DNA of 64,000 nt, from the NCBI GenBank assembly GCA_002483265.1, contig DLHO01000028.1:124001-188000 (forward strand). The letters run 5' to 3'. Under the pieces are notes generated by a model. It was given only the letters and a program-made list of their open reading frames with translations, had not been told where the DNA came from and did no database searches. A program made the position numbers and the translations under genes. Origin of the DNA: Flavobacteriales bacterium UBA7666. Its GTDB lineage: Bacteria; Bacteroidota; Bacteroidia; Flavobacteriales_D; Crocinitomicaceae. Below are positions 32,601-40,523 of this stretch, piece after piece; positions within the stretch are counted from its first letter, which is position 1; each line of letters opens with the position of its first letter.

Positions 32601-33382
32601 GATTTCAGAATAATACCTCCGCCCCCAACAACTGATAAATACACAATATTTGGATTGGCAGGAGTTACACCAATGCGTGAGCCCGACTGTATGTTTGCTG
32701 TTGAAGCAATAACTCCGTTGGTTATTTGTGTCCAGGATGTTCCAAAGTTTGTCGATCGGTAAAAGCGCGGAACATCTTCTTCAGTACAAGCGTATACAAT
32801 TTGAGAATTTGTCGCTGTATTCACTTTCATGTCGGTAAAAGGAATATTTGTAGCAGTCGATGCTGTCCAGTTATTTCCACCATCTGTAGACTTATAGATT
32901 CCTTTATTGGTGGCAGCAATGTATTGCAAAGAATTTGTTGAATTTTGAATAATTTCAATGACCAAACAGTTTGTCAAACTAGTAGCAGTAAACGTTGCAC
33001 CGCCATCATTAGATTTTCTTAATCCAGCTGAACTATTTGAATAATAATTAGCGTCACCTGTTCCTAAAAGCAAATGTTGATCATTGGTATAATCAATACA
33101 AATTGAAGCACAGTTATTCGTTAATACATCCGTTCCCGGAGCAACGACCCAATTAGTCCCCTGATCTGTAGATAGGAATAATCCACCTTCACCGGTAACC
33201 GCATAGTATTTATTGGTATCGGAAGGGTGAAATTTCATTTGGCTGATTCTGCAGAACCCGTGTATTTGCCCTGAATTGTTCGTCGGGAAATTCGTTCCGC
33301 CAGGAACCGGTGTCCAGTTTGCCAATTGCGCATGAGAGTAGATACTCAACAGCATTGCGCAGATAAGTAGTATTTTTTTCAT
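29621..33382 (-). CDS. Sortilin/BNR-propeller, PKD and Ig-like protein, T9SS cargo
   Basis: A 1,253-residue secreted protein with signal peptide MKKILLICAMLLSIYSHAQ. Residues ~20-690 form a sortilin/VPS10-like BNR propeller with Asp-box motifs (STDQGTNW, KSTDGGNNW, STNFGTSW, SADAGATW). A PKD domain follows (SWSFSGGTPATSTA ... YPSTGTYNVTLTATD), then a MAM/choice-of-anchor-J-like domain (LPLTEGFVTTAFPPLGWSQV ... NIYIDNINLTG). After it come a second PKD-like module (SWDWDFGPGATPAT), one or two Ig-like modules with CSGNSVTLT and YSGNGVSGGQF, and a T9SS type A sorting domain (VSIYPNPSNGLFTVDAG to VPIVLER). A related architecture to the partial protein at the left window edge. Likely a surface or extracellular binding protein; no catalytic residues were assigned. 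A small exported protein is encoded 6 bp upstream in the same direction. Confidence 0.9.
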   Translation of the reverse strand: MKKILLICAMLLSIYSHAQLANWTPVPGGTNFPTNNSGQIHGFCRISQMKFHPSDTNKYYAVTGEGGLFLSTDQGTNWVVAPGTDVLTNNCASICIDYTNDQHLLLGTGDANYYSNSSAGLRKSNDGGATFTATSLTNCLVIEIIQNSTNSLQYIAATNKGIYKSTDGGNNWTASTATNIPFTDMKVNTATNSQIVYACTEEDVPRFYRSTNFGTSWTQITNGVIASTANIQSGSRIGVTPANPNIVYLSVVGGGGIILKSTDGGLTFSTQKAEGSPYITFYDDDVTEGGQGNYNHTITVDLVDPSKLWLQAHCTWYSTNSGATWTLLTHWWEKCHTDMHQIQQAPFNRNKLYSMNDGGVWISLDGGNVWTPKSNGLYAYEIGNKCGIGSQIDKNFISIGTQDNGRVIANATGWFTTGGGDDYDKRQCDYNGNIYFDGTDRQLNHTGPTGGYGLPTTNWNAFGFNRTNVNLGFVGVTDVYRTTNLAAGTPTWTQISTFNQTIVDIHSSIADPNRLYVLVSNGDVYVSSNALAASPTFILRTPPGSASSLGSVAAIANNADIVYVSENNAVYRSADAGATWTNVTYNLPNVNHRRILAEQFGGTEELVFIATNNAVYYKKAGAVTWTNYSTNLPARKSPTEFSMFDDGTNQARIRYASFGRAIWESSFDNLRPFAANIVVGDSAIDCDNSSVLYTQACLGANNTPITYSWSFSGGTPATSTAASVNVTYPSTGTYNVTLTATDALNNTSTKTIAVFVQVNTQLALPLTEGFVTTAFPPLGWSQVNVANVSELWERNAVVGSQGSTQSMQYRNYDFYNGNHDEMRSSTYDFTGVSSATLNFDVAFRRYSGVNSDSLAVLVSTDCGATFTTVYYKGGNALSTVPGDYTPDGFVPTPSQWRTETVDLSPYIGNQNVMISFQNRGHFGQNIYIDNINLTGVIAAPGPNFGAAPSAVCTGENVTVTDASIGVVTSWDWDFGPGATPATATGIGPHTVSYSSSGTKTITLTVNGGGVTTHDVTVTGTPAVPTITAGGPTTFCSGNSVTLTSSAVTDNTWSNGETTPSITVSAAGTYTVTVSNGTCTSASTGTTVVINPNPTVTFAAIANLCLDDAAFTLTQGTPAGGTYSGNGVSGGQFSPAIAGTGVTTLTYLFTDGNGCSGTASIDVQVDDCLGIKESELSFVSIYPNPSNGLFTVDAGKLIIENIIIYDSKGRVVREIKDSKNTTVKINISDMANGAYSVKVIAANGRQTVPIVLER

Positions 33383-33388
33383 CGGAAA

Positions 33389-33913
33389 TTACTTTTTTGG
33401 AGTATTGAGTTCTTCTATTTTTTTTAGCTCTTTGGATTGAGCATCAATTATCTTCTGCTGTTCTTCAGGAGAAACAATTCGACCATCCTCAAGAACCCAA
33501 GGTTTAACGGCTTTGATCCATCCTTTAAACGCACGAACTTGAGAAGCATAAAGCAGTGTTTCATCGGGTTTCCCGTTTCGTTTTCTCTTTTTTTCTTTTC
33601 GGGCATGCTCACGGATACGTTCCTCCCTCGATTCTTCGTCTTGTTCTAAACCAACTTCTCTTTCGAATGTATCTGTCTCGTGATTCTCAAAGGGTTCTTC
33701 AGGCAATATGCGATCCTTCCAGAATAGGCGGAATGCTTCTATTGTTTGATAATAGTTCGCATTTGGATCATTCATCATTTCAATCCAAATCGGTTCTTTT
33801 CGAAATTTTCTGGGATTATATGTCTTTGTTTCATCCTGCCCAAGACAGGTAAAATTTACACACATAAAAAGCAGGAACATAAGCTTTATTCCTATTTGCC
33901 GTTTGCCGTTCAT
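33389..33913 (-). CDS. Small exported protein of unknown function
   Basis: The frame opens at 33970, but the ATG at 33913 gives a signal peptide (MNGKRQIGIKLMFLLFMCVN, then FTCLGQ), so a 174-residue product is preferred. The mature part is highly charged: a short N-terminal segment with KTYNPRKFRKEPIWIEMMND, an Arg/Lys/Glu-rich central helix (residues about 95-130, EERIREHARKEKKRKRNGK) and a tryptophan-containing stretch (KGWIKAVKPWVLEDGRIVSP). I recognise no domain. It ends 6 bp before the start of the sortilin/PKD gene and is very likely in the same operon, which suggests it assists or accompanies that surface protein. It carries no T9SS sorting domain and should remain in the periplasm. 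Confidence 0.75.
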   Translation of the reverse strand: MNGKRQIGIKLMFLLFMCVNFTCLGQDETKTYNPRKFRKEPIWIEMMNDPNANYYQTIEAFRLFWKDRILPEEPFENHETDTFEREVGLEQDEESREERIREHARKEKKRKRNGKPDETLLYASQVRAFKGWIKAVKPWVLEDGRIVSPEEQQKIIDAQSKELKKIEELNTPKK

Positions 33914-34377
33914 AAATATTAGTTTTATTGGTTTTTTTCTGTTGCTTTTTAAATGTCTAAAAAACAACATTTTCAGGTTTGAAAGTTAACAAACTTCCTT
34001 TCCATAATTAAAAAACAAACAATTACCTTAAAACATGACCTGAATGTTGTATTTCCAACTTAACACCCTATTTTGTTCAAATTTCGAGCCAATTGATTTT
34101 TGGTGTTTTTTTTCTATCTGAAATCTCCTCTAAATAAAAAAATAGTACCTACAACTGAGTAATCATCAAAATATTAAAACAAAACTACACTCTTTTATTT
34201 CGTCTCGATTGGTACAGGAAATCCGACAATTGCTATATCAATAATGTGTATACAACTAAATTTTGGACATTACCATTTCGACTAAATCGATCTAGGATTC
34301 AAATAATGAAGTAGAAGTTAGCGCTTTAATTGTTATACCAGAGCTTCAAAATGATTCTAATTGATAAGAAAATGAGT
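33914..34377. other. AT-rich intergenic region without a gene
   Basis: A 464-bp AT-rich stretch upstream of the small exported gene and after the TauE/SafE gene stop. No credible coding frame. CAAAACTA at 34180-34187 reads TAGTTTTG on the minus strand, a TAnnTTTG -7 box, but no -33 box lies at the right distance. A 16-bp string TTTTGTTCAAATTTCG (34071-34086) also occurs at 4191-4206 near the beta-helix gene start. Confidence 0.4.
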
Positions 34378-35157
34378 TTACAAAATTCCAGTCATTAAGA
34401 AGATGGAAAATAGTAAAAGCATGATTGCAACGAAATTTTGGAGAAATCGGATAGTTACTTTCTTCAATAGCTTGTTTCCGACGTATGCTCCTAAAAAAGC
34501 GGATAAAACGGCCATCGTCAAGAGTAAATAATCCAGTTTATCGTGATGCTTTACAATATCCGATGAATAAATCCCTAACCTAGAAATATCAATTAAAATA
34601 GCGATCACTACACCAGTCGCAACAAATTGCTCTTTTGACAAACCTGCACGTATCAAAAATGCCGTTCTAAGTGCTCCTTGGTTTCCCGATAATCCACCAA
34701 AAAAACCACTCAAAAATCCCCCCAAAGGAATATACCTCTTGTTAAACTCCAGTTTCGATAAGCTGGGAATGATATCAAAAAGCGCAAAAAAGAAAAGCAA
34801 TCCTCCAACTATAAGCTTCGTAATTGTAACACTAGCAGTGATATTAAACAGGGAATACACTAGTATTGGCTCCATATCGGATATGAGGGTCAAAATGGAT
34901 GCACCGATAAATGCCGACACAATTGCCGGGATACCAAACTTTAATACAATGTTCCGGTTTGCATTTTTTCCTACTAAATAGAGTTTAAATGCGTTGTTGA
35001 GGAAGTGAACAATGGCCGTTAATGAAATAGCAAGTTCCAAAGGAAAGAAAATAGCAAATATGGGAACCAAAATAGTTCCGAGACCAAAGCCCGAAAAAAA
35101 CGTTAGTCCGGAACCAAGTAATGAAAAAAAGCAAATTGTAATATACTCAACCATCAT
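34378..35157 (-). CDS. TauE/SafE family membrane permease
   Basis: A 259-residue integral membrane protein with about eight hydrophobic segments and the two half-repeats typical of the TauE/SafE (sulfite exporter) family: an N-terminal GSGLTFFSGFGLGTILVPIF and a C-terminal-half counterpart GGFLSGFFGGLSGNQGALRT. Family members move sulfoacetate, sulfite or other organic anions across the inner membrane, but the substrate cannot be told from the sequence. Either of two adjacent ATG codons (35157, 35154) may start it. It stands alone on the minus strand; CAAAAGTA at 35203-35210 reads TACTTTTG on the coding strand, a possible -7 box about 45 bp upstream of the start. Confidence 0.9.
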   Translation of the reverse strand: MMVEYITICFFSLLGSGLTFFSGFGLGTILVPIFAIFFPLELAISLTAIVHFLNNAFKLYLVGKNANRNIVLKFGIPAIVSAFIGASILTLISDMEPILVYSLFNITASVTITKLIVGGLLFFFALFDIIPSLSKLEFNKRYIPLGGFLSGFFGGLSGNQGALRTAFLIRAGLSKEQFVATGVVIAILIDISRLGIYSSDIVKHHDKLDYLLLTMAVLSAFLGAYVGNKLLKKVTIRFLQNFVAIMLLLFSIFLMTGIL

Positions 35158-35504
35158 AATTATCTCTTACTGAACCGCAGAATAAAATTGCATAAACAAA
35201 TTCAAAAGTATCTTAAAATGAGTTTTAAAGTTAAGCGCTGTAAACCTTTTTTTATATACGTAAAACTTTTAGTCCATATAAAACATCCAATACTCTGACA
35301 GACTAAACTCCAACCAAACAGTAGGAAAAATCAAAAACCATTAGGTGAGAAGTCTTTGCAGGCTGATCTAATTTCTTTTAGATTCAAATCCAAGAATAGG
35401 ATATTATTTTGTGGGTATTTTGTTTGACAATGTTAAAAAAACAGATTACTTAGCGCTCAAATTGTTAATTATTGCGATAAAACCCTTATTTCCAAATCCT
35501 CATC
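35158..35504. other. Divergent promoter region, no gene
   Basis: This 347-bp AT-rich gap lies between the divergently read TauE/SafE and TonB-receptor genes and must contain both promoters. A minus-strand -7-like box is at 35203-35210. On the + strand TTTG at 35421 is followed about 20 bp later only by a weak TTACTTAG. No open frame, hairpin or regulator-binding repeat stood out. Confidence 0.4.
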
Positions 35505-37922
35505 ATGCTCAAAAACAAAGTATTATTAGCAATTATAGCTTGCATATCCTCCTTAGCACATGCTCAAAAACTTCAAATTGTAGATGACTACACGAAACAG
35601 CCAATTGCCAACGTTGTTGTAGTTCAAAACCAAAAAACATACACATCAAATGCTGTCGGATTAATGGATTTAACCGGAATAAGCGTTCCGGTTGAGATCA
35701 TACTCGAGCATCCGAATTATACAGACAAGGCAATACAAATCTCCAACTATGAATTGACTGTTGTTTCCTTACTCGAAAAAAACATCGATCTGGATGAAGT
35801 TACCGTTTCATCAAGCAGATTTTTAGAAAAGAAATCGGATGTTCCGAAACGAATTGAAATAATCAGAAGTTCAGAGCTGCAACGAATGAATCAAAGTAGC
35901 AGTGCAGATGTACTGGCATCAAACGGCGCAGTTTTCGTTCAAAAATCACAATTGGGAGGCGGCTCACCCATAATCAGAGGTTTTGAAACCAATAAAGTGC
36001 TTCTTGTGGTTGATGGTGTTCCATTGAATAATGCAATTTACAGGGGGGGACATCTTCAAAATGTCCTGACAATCGATCCGGCATCTCTAGAAAGTGTAGA
36101 AATAGTTTATGGACCAGGTTCCGTTGTATACGGATCAGATGCCCTTGGAGGTGTGATGCATTTTCATACCATGAAACCCCAATTCTCTGAAACTGATCCC
36201 ATACTAATCAAAACGAATTCATACGCACGATACTTTTCAGCTGCAAACGGTTATTCAGGACATGCATCTTTGAACCTTGGCTGGAAACGCTGGGCTACAT
36301 TTACAAGTTTTACGTATTCCCATTTTGGTGACTTAATGCAAGGAAAAATAAGAAGCAGTAAGTATCCCGATTTTGGTGAAAGAACATTCTATGTTGAACG
36401 AATCAATGGCGTAGATTCCATGATGAATAATTCAAATAAAAATAAGCAGACAGGATCAGCATACTCGCAATACGATATCATTCAAAAAGTGGCCTTTAAG
36501 CAGAACGATCGCATTGTCCATACCTTGAATATGCAGCTTTCAAATTCTTCTGATATCGATCGATACGACAGACTTACCCAAACAAAAAATGACCTTCCCC
36601 GCTTTTCAGAATGGTATTATGGGCCTCAATTCAGAACTTTAATCGGTTATGATTTATCCATCAACAAAAAAAGTAAAATCTATGATCAGATGAAACTCAA
36701 TGTTTCTCAGCAATGGATTGAAGAAAGCCGACATGACAGAGCCTATAAATCAGATTTTTTAAATCATAGAACTGAAAAAGTGTTGGTTAGTACCTTCCTT
36801 TTTGATTTGGAGAAAAGGCTGGGAAAACATGAAATCAGATATGGCCTGTTTGCTAAATATGATCACGTTCAATCCACTGCTAATAAGCAAAACATAGTAG
36901 TTGATACATTAAGTTCTTTAGATACCCGCTATCCCGATGGAGGATCTTCCATGTCAACAGCTGCTATATACGTAACAGATGTAATTGAGATTTCGGATAA
37001 GTTTATTTTAAGCGGTGGAATCCGGGCCAATTACGTTCAGCTTAAAGCTAAATTTAATGATCGGACATTTTACCCTTTTCCTTACAGCGAAGCCAAGCAA
37101 AACAATAGTGCTCTGAATGGTAATCTGGGAGTGATTTTGCAACCAACTAAGAGCCTCCGGATTTCATTGAACGGATCAACCGGATTCAGAGCTCCCAATA
37201 TTGATGATTTGGCAAAAGTCTTTGAATCGGTAGTTGAAACAGGCAATACCTCAGGGGAATTGGTGGTTCCAAATACAAACTTAAAGCCTGAAACCGTATA
37301 TACCGGGGAATTGGGCATAAGCTATCGGCATAAGGATAATATTCAGGTATCAGCTCTGGGTTATTATTCCAGAATAGAAAATGTGATTGCCATTCTCCCA
37401 TCTACTTTGAATGGTTCTGATACTGCTTTTTACAATAATAATTATGTAGATGTTTATTCAGCTCAAAATGCGAATTATGGGATAGTATATGGTGCTGAAG
37501 GGAGTATTAAAGCTCAATTTCTGAAACATTGGGTTCTCGCTTCTTCCATTAACTATACACACGGCCGCGTTTATGTTGAAGGTGAAGAAAAACCATTAGA
37601 CCATATACCGCCCGTATATGGAAAAACTTCCCTTCAGTTTACATGGAAAAAACTTCAGACCGAGTTTTTCAGTCAATACTCCGGTTGGAAAAAACTAGCG
37701 GATTACTCAGACAGCGGGGAAGATAATCTGGCATATGCAACAGCAGACGGAATGCCGAATTGGATTACTTACAACTTAAGAATCGGATATCAATTTAATT
37801 CTAAATTGTCTGCTCAGGTTGCCTGCGAAAATATATTAGACAAAAATTACAGAACGTTCGCATCCAATATTAGTGCACCGGGAAGAAATTTCATTGTTAC
37901 ACTGAGATTAAATACTTTTTAA
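35505..37922 (+). CDS. TonB-dependent outer-membrane receptor
   Basis: An 805-residue receptor with signal peptide MLKNKVLLAIIACISSLAHAQ. An N-terminal carboxypeptidase-like/DUF4480-type extension (residues ~22-100) is followed by the plug domain (~105-235, with SSADVLASNGAVFVQKSQLG, GSPIIRGFETNKVLLVVDGV and VYGPGSVVYGSDALGGVMHF). The 22-strand barrel ends in an aromatic-terminated last strand (GRNFIVTLRLNTF). The plug pattern matches receptors of the haemoglobin/haem and B12/BtuB-like class rather than SusC. It imports a ligand across the outer membrane using TonB energy; the ligand (iron chelate, haem or a vitamin) is not determined. No SusD partner is encoded nearby. No Fur-box-like palindrome was recognised upstream. 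Confidence 0.93.
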   Translation: MLKNKVLLAIIACISSLAHAQKLQIVDDYTKQPIANVVVVQNQKTYTSNAVGLMDLTGISVPVEIILEHPNYTDKAIQISNYELTVVSLLEKNIDLDEVTVSSSRFLEKKSDVPKRIEIIRSSELQRMNQSSSADVLASNGAVFVQKSQLGGGSPIIRGFETNKVLLVVDGVPLNNAIYRGGHLQNVLTIDPASLESVEIVYGPGSVVYGSDALGGVMHFHTMKPQFSETDPILIKTNSYARYFSAANGYSGHASLNLGWKRWATFTSFTYSHFGDLMQGKIRSSKYPDFGERTFYVERINGVDSMMNNSNKNKQTGSAYSQYDIIQKVAFKQNDRIVHTLNMQLSNSSDIDRYDRLTQTKNDLPRFSEWYYGPQFRTLIGYDLSINKKSKIYDQMKLNVSQQWIEESRHDRAYKSDFLNHRTEKVLVSTFLFDLEKRLGKHEIRYGLFAKYDHVQSTANKQNIVVDTLSSLDTRYPDGGSSMSTAAIYVTDVIEISDKFILSGGIRANYVQLKAKFNDRTFYPFPYSEAKQNNSALNGNLGVILQPTKSLRISLNGSTGFRAPNIDDLAKVFESVVETGNTSGELVVPNTNLKPETVYTGELGISYRHKDNIQVSALGYYSRIENVIAILPSTLNGSDTAFYNNNYVDVYSAQNANYGIVYGAEGSIKAQFLKHWVLASSINYTHGRVYVEGEEKPLDHIPPVYGKTSLQFTWKKLQTEFFSQYSGWKKLADYSDSGEDNLAYATADGMPNWITYNLRIGYQFNSKLSAQVACENILDKNYRTFASNISAPGRNFIVTLRLNTF

Positions 37923-38095
37923 GTAAAAATCAGACTGCAAAATTAACCGGACACCTCCCTTCAAAACCAGAAAATACTAAATTTAGAGAATTTTCAGATT
38001 GATCTTTTATTTGCCCCAACCCCAGAATTAACAGGCATTTTTGAGAGAAAAAAACAGAAAAGCTTCATCAATTCTTCAAATTAATTGCATATAAA

Positions 38096-38142
38096 TTTGC
38101 GCAACCCAAAAGTTGCGTATATATTTGCAACCTGTGAGTTGC
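38096..38142 (+). promoter_or_regulatory. Promoter with two inverted-repeat operators for the ArsR gene
   Basis: TTTG at 38096-38099 is followed after 20 bp by TATATTTG at 38120-38127, an exact fit to the Bacteroidota TTTG / TAnnTTTG promoter. Two inverted repeats overlie it: CGCAAC(N6)GTTGCG at 38100-38117, between the boxes, and GCAAC(N6)GTTGC at 38127-38142, over the -7 edge and likely start site. Their centres are 26 bp apart. The placement suits repression, most simply by the ArsR-type regulator encoded 18 bp downstream. Confidence 0.7.
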
Positions 38143-38159
38143 GCGATAACCTTTTGAAA

Positions 38160-38489
38160 ATGAAACAAGATATCTTTCAAGCCATAGCTGACCCAACACG
38201 TCGTGCTATTTTAACACTAATCGCTGTTCAGGCATTAACACCCAATGCGATGGCGGAAAAATTTGATATGAGTCGTCAGGCAGTATCAAAACACATTAAA
38301 GTATTGCATGAATGCGAATTGATTAAACCGGAGCAGTCCGGCAGAGAAATCTATTACCACTTCAATCCAAAAAAAATGCAGGAGATTGACCAATGGATAG
38401 ACCAGTTCAGAAAAAATTGGGAGACTCAATTCAATCAACTCGACAACGTATTAGTAACAATGAAAAACAAGAAAAAGCAAAGCTTTTGA
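38160..38489 (+). CDS. ArsR/SmtB-family winged-helix transcriptional regulator
   Basis: The frame opens at 38085, inside the promoter; the ATG at 38160 ([20 protein letters not shown]) gives the normal 109-residue ArsR length and follows the promoter. The winged helix-turn-helix is clear: [13 protein letters not shown], the recognition helix [20 protein letters not shown] and the wing [13 protein letters not shown]. There is no CxC metal-binding motif, so it belongs to the ArsR subfamily that pairs with SRPBCC/AHSA1 proteins rather than the metal sensors. The next gene, 86 bp downstream, is such an SRPBCC protein. Likely autoregulated through the palindromes at 38100-38142 (inference). The ligand is unknown. 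Confidence 0.93.
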   Translation: MKQDIFQAIADPTRRAILTLIAVQALTPNAMAEKFDMSRQAVSKHIKVLHECELIKPEQSGREIYYHFNPKKMQEIDQWIDQFRKNWETQFNQLDNVLVTMKNKKKQSF

Positions 38490-38575
38490 AAATAGACAAG
38501 TGTTAGCGCGGTCATGTGAAAAGTGATCGGTTTTTGAAAATAATCAAGAGTTAGTACCTATTAAAAAGAGAACAT

Positions 38576-39085
38576 ATGAATAACAATTTACTATTTGATT
38601 TTACCGTTGATAAAGCGGCAAAAAAGGTGTTTATAACACGAGAATTTGAAGCGGAATTGCCGTTGGTATGGGATGCGTTTACCAAAGCTGAAATCCTTGA
38701 TCAATGGGTGGCTCCAAAGCCCTGGACATCGAAAACAAAGTTTATGGATTTTAAAGTTGGTGGGCGCAGATTTTATGCAATGGTAAGTCCGGAAGGACAT
38801 GAGCGTTGGGCAATTCAGAAATACACTTCCATTAGTCCAAAAACCAATTTCAAACTGTTTAATGCATTTGCCGACAAAGACGAAAACCCCGAATTGCCGG
38901 GTTCTGAATGGGACTACACATTTAGCGAACAAAACGGAACCACCAAAGTGAATATTATCATTTATAATGAATCCCTTGAACGCATGGAGAAGATGATTGA
39001 AATGGGCTTCACAGAAGGATTTAAACTATCCATGATCAACCTAGAAAACGTTTTGGCATCCCTGTCCGGATCATCTGAAAAATGA
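38576..39085 (+). CDS. SRPBCC (AHSA1-like) domain protein
   Basis: A 169-residue single-domain START-like protein of the Aha1-C/AHSA1 group: [20 protein letters not shown] at the first strand and helix, [20 protein letters not shown] in the middle and [20 protein letters not shown] as the long C-terminal helix. These proteins form a hydrophobic ligand pocket; the ligand is not known. It is encoded just after an ArsR regulator, a very common pairing in Bacteroidota, and is presumably controlled by it. The 86-bp gap contains a short direct repeat (TTTTGAAAATA-gACAAGtGTTAG at 38484 and a diverged copy at 38532), perhaps a local duplication. Cytoplasmic, no signal peptide. Confidence 0.9.
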   Translation: MNNNLLFDFTVDKAAKKVFITREFEAELPLVWDAFTKAEILDQWVAPKPWTSKTKFMDFKVGGRRFYAMVSPEGHERWAIQKYTSISPKTNFKLFNAFADKDENPELPGSEWDYTFSEQNGTTKVNIIIYNESLERMEKMIEMGFTEGFKLSMINLENVLASLSGSSEK

Positions 39086-39190
39086 TTTCAATTTATCTTG
39101 GCTCCGATCAATAACCTGAATTAATAAATGTGGATCGTGAACCTGATGCTTGTACCGACTCTTCGGGATCCTGAAACAACTAATTTTGAC

Positions 39191-39217
39191 TAACCGCCCG
39201 AAGTTCATCGGGCGGCT
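39191..39217. terminator. Probable hairpin terminator
   Basis: CCGCCCG (39194-39200) and CGGGCGG (39209-39215) form a GC-rich stem with an 8-base loop, in the gap between the convergent SRPBCC gene and the metal-efflux operon. The flanking T tract is weak on both strands, so it is only a probable terminator. Confidence 0.5.
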
Positions 39218-39328
39218 AACCATTTAATAAAACGTGACAATTAATTACTCGTGAGCTGTAAGCTTACTCCTCCCCTTTACAACAACCATCCTTCGTACAA
39301 AAGATCGTTATTGCCAGGTGAATTACTT

Positions 39329-40498
39329 TTAGTGGGAATGCCCACCTGCTTGTTCTCCATTTTTAAGTTTGCTTAGAATATCATAAGCTCCATTAACTAC
39401 AATTTTTACTGTTTCCCGGTTTTTATCAGACGGTAAAATGATTTCCGTATAACCCAACTCACTAACTCCCGTTTTCACAGCAATCATTTCAAATGCATGT
39501 TCATTTTTGTGATCGGCTTTAGCCTCAATAAAAAGATACTTTTCTCCCTCAAACTCCACGATTGCTTTATCAGGAACAGCAGTAACCTGCACACTTCCAC
39601 TTTCAACCAACCCTTTCAGATACATACCCGGCAATAACTGATTGTCTTCTTTATCCAAATGACAATGAATATTCACTGTGCGGTTACTTCCGATTTCCCG
39701 TCCAATTAAATAGATGGTTGCTGTGCGTTCTTTATCTTCATTTGCTAATGTGAAACGTACTTTCTGTCCTACTTTCAATTTGGGAACGTCTTTTTCAAAA
39801 ACAGTTAGCTCAGCATGCAAATGCTCAGTATCTGCAATTTTGAAAAGCACATCTGAAGGAGTAACAAAAGCACCGATGTTTGTGTTAACCTGCGTCACAT
39901 AACCGCCAATTGGTGAATAGATGGAAACAGAGCTTTGAATCGTTCCTCTTTCTAAGGACGAAATCGAAACATTCATCAATTGCAATCTTGCCTTTAATCC
40001 GTTAACCCGGGCACGCATACTTTCGTATTCACTTTTAGCTTTTTGAACGGTTTTCTTTGCATTCACATTTCCAACAGCTAATTCCTCCTGGCGCTCGTAT
40101 TCCAGTTTGAGGTATTCCAACTGACTTTTGTAATCTAAATAATCCTGCTGCACACCAATGAAATCAGGATTCTGAATGATCGCTACCACTTGCCCTTTTC
40201 GAACCTTCATACCCTGAAGAAGTTCTGTATTTTTAAGTGTTCCCCCAAAGGGCGCAGAAATCGAAACTAAATTTTGTGGCGGAACATCCAGCATTCCGTT
40301 CACTTTAATTGTTCCGCTAAGAGACTTCAGTTCTATCCTTCCGGTTTGAAGTTCAATAGTCTGGTATTGTTCTGCTGTGAGTTCTACGAGACTTTCATTT
40401 TCATGATGCGCTTCTTTCTCAACAGGTTTTTCGTTCGAACTACAACTTGCAAGAAACAAGGTTGCAATTAGTATACTTAATTGAATGAATGATTTCAT
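39329..40498 (-). CDS. czcB: RND efflux periplasmic adaptor (CzcB/CusB-like lipoprotein)
   Basis: A 389-residue membrane-fusion protein. The signal ends in a lipobox (LFLASC), so the mature protein is lipid-anchored in the periplasm. The barrel-sandwich hybrid halves are seen in SISAPFGGTLKNTELLQGMK and VSIYSPIGGYVTQVNTNIG, with a coiled-coil hairpin between them (SQLEYLKLEYERQEELAVGN ... MRARVNGLKARLQL). The C-terminus is GGHSH and the N-terminus HHENE, giving two His-rich ends that may help bind metal. It is encoded 25 bp after the stop of the fused CzcA-CzcC pump in the same direction and completes that tripartite heavy-metal exporter. The Czc rather than Cus assignment follows the pump. 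Confidence 0.87.
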   Translation of the reverse strand: MKSFIQLSILIATLFLASCSSNEKPVEKEAHHENESLVELTAEQYQTIELQTGRIELKSLSGTIKVNGMLDVPPQNLVSISAPFGGTLKNTELLQGMKVRKGQVVAIIQNPDFIGVQQDYLDYKSQLEYLKLEYERQEELAVGNVNAKKTVQKAKSEYESMRARVNGLKARLQLMNVSISSLERGTIQSSVSIYSPIGGYVTQVNTNIGAFVTPSDVLFKIADTEHLHAELTVFEKDVPKLKVGQKVRFTLANEDKERTATIYLIGREIGSNRTVNIHCHLDKEDNQLLPGMYLKGLVESGSVQVTAVPDKAIVEFEGEKYLFIEAKADHKNEHAFEMIAVKTGVSELGYTEIILPSDKNRETVKIVVNGAYDILSKLKNGEQAGGHSH

Positions 40499-40523
40499 AG
40501 TTATTTTCTTTGATGCTGAATAA

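Noticed and set aside
34071..34086. 16-bp string TTTTGTTCAAATTTCG shared with 4191-4206 as a regulatory element
   Set aside because: Only two AT-rich copies were seen and one has no gene correctly placed downstream; could be chance.
38484..38554. Direct repeat TTTTGAAAATA...AAGnGTTAG as a mobile-element trace
   Set aside because: Two short diverged copies 48 bp apart with no transposase or terminal inverted repeats; more simply a small local duplication.
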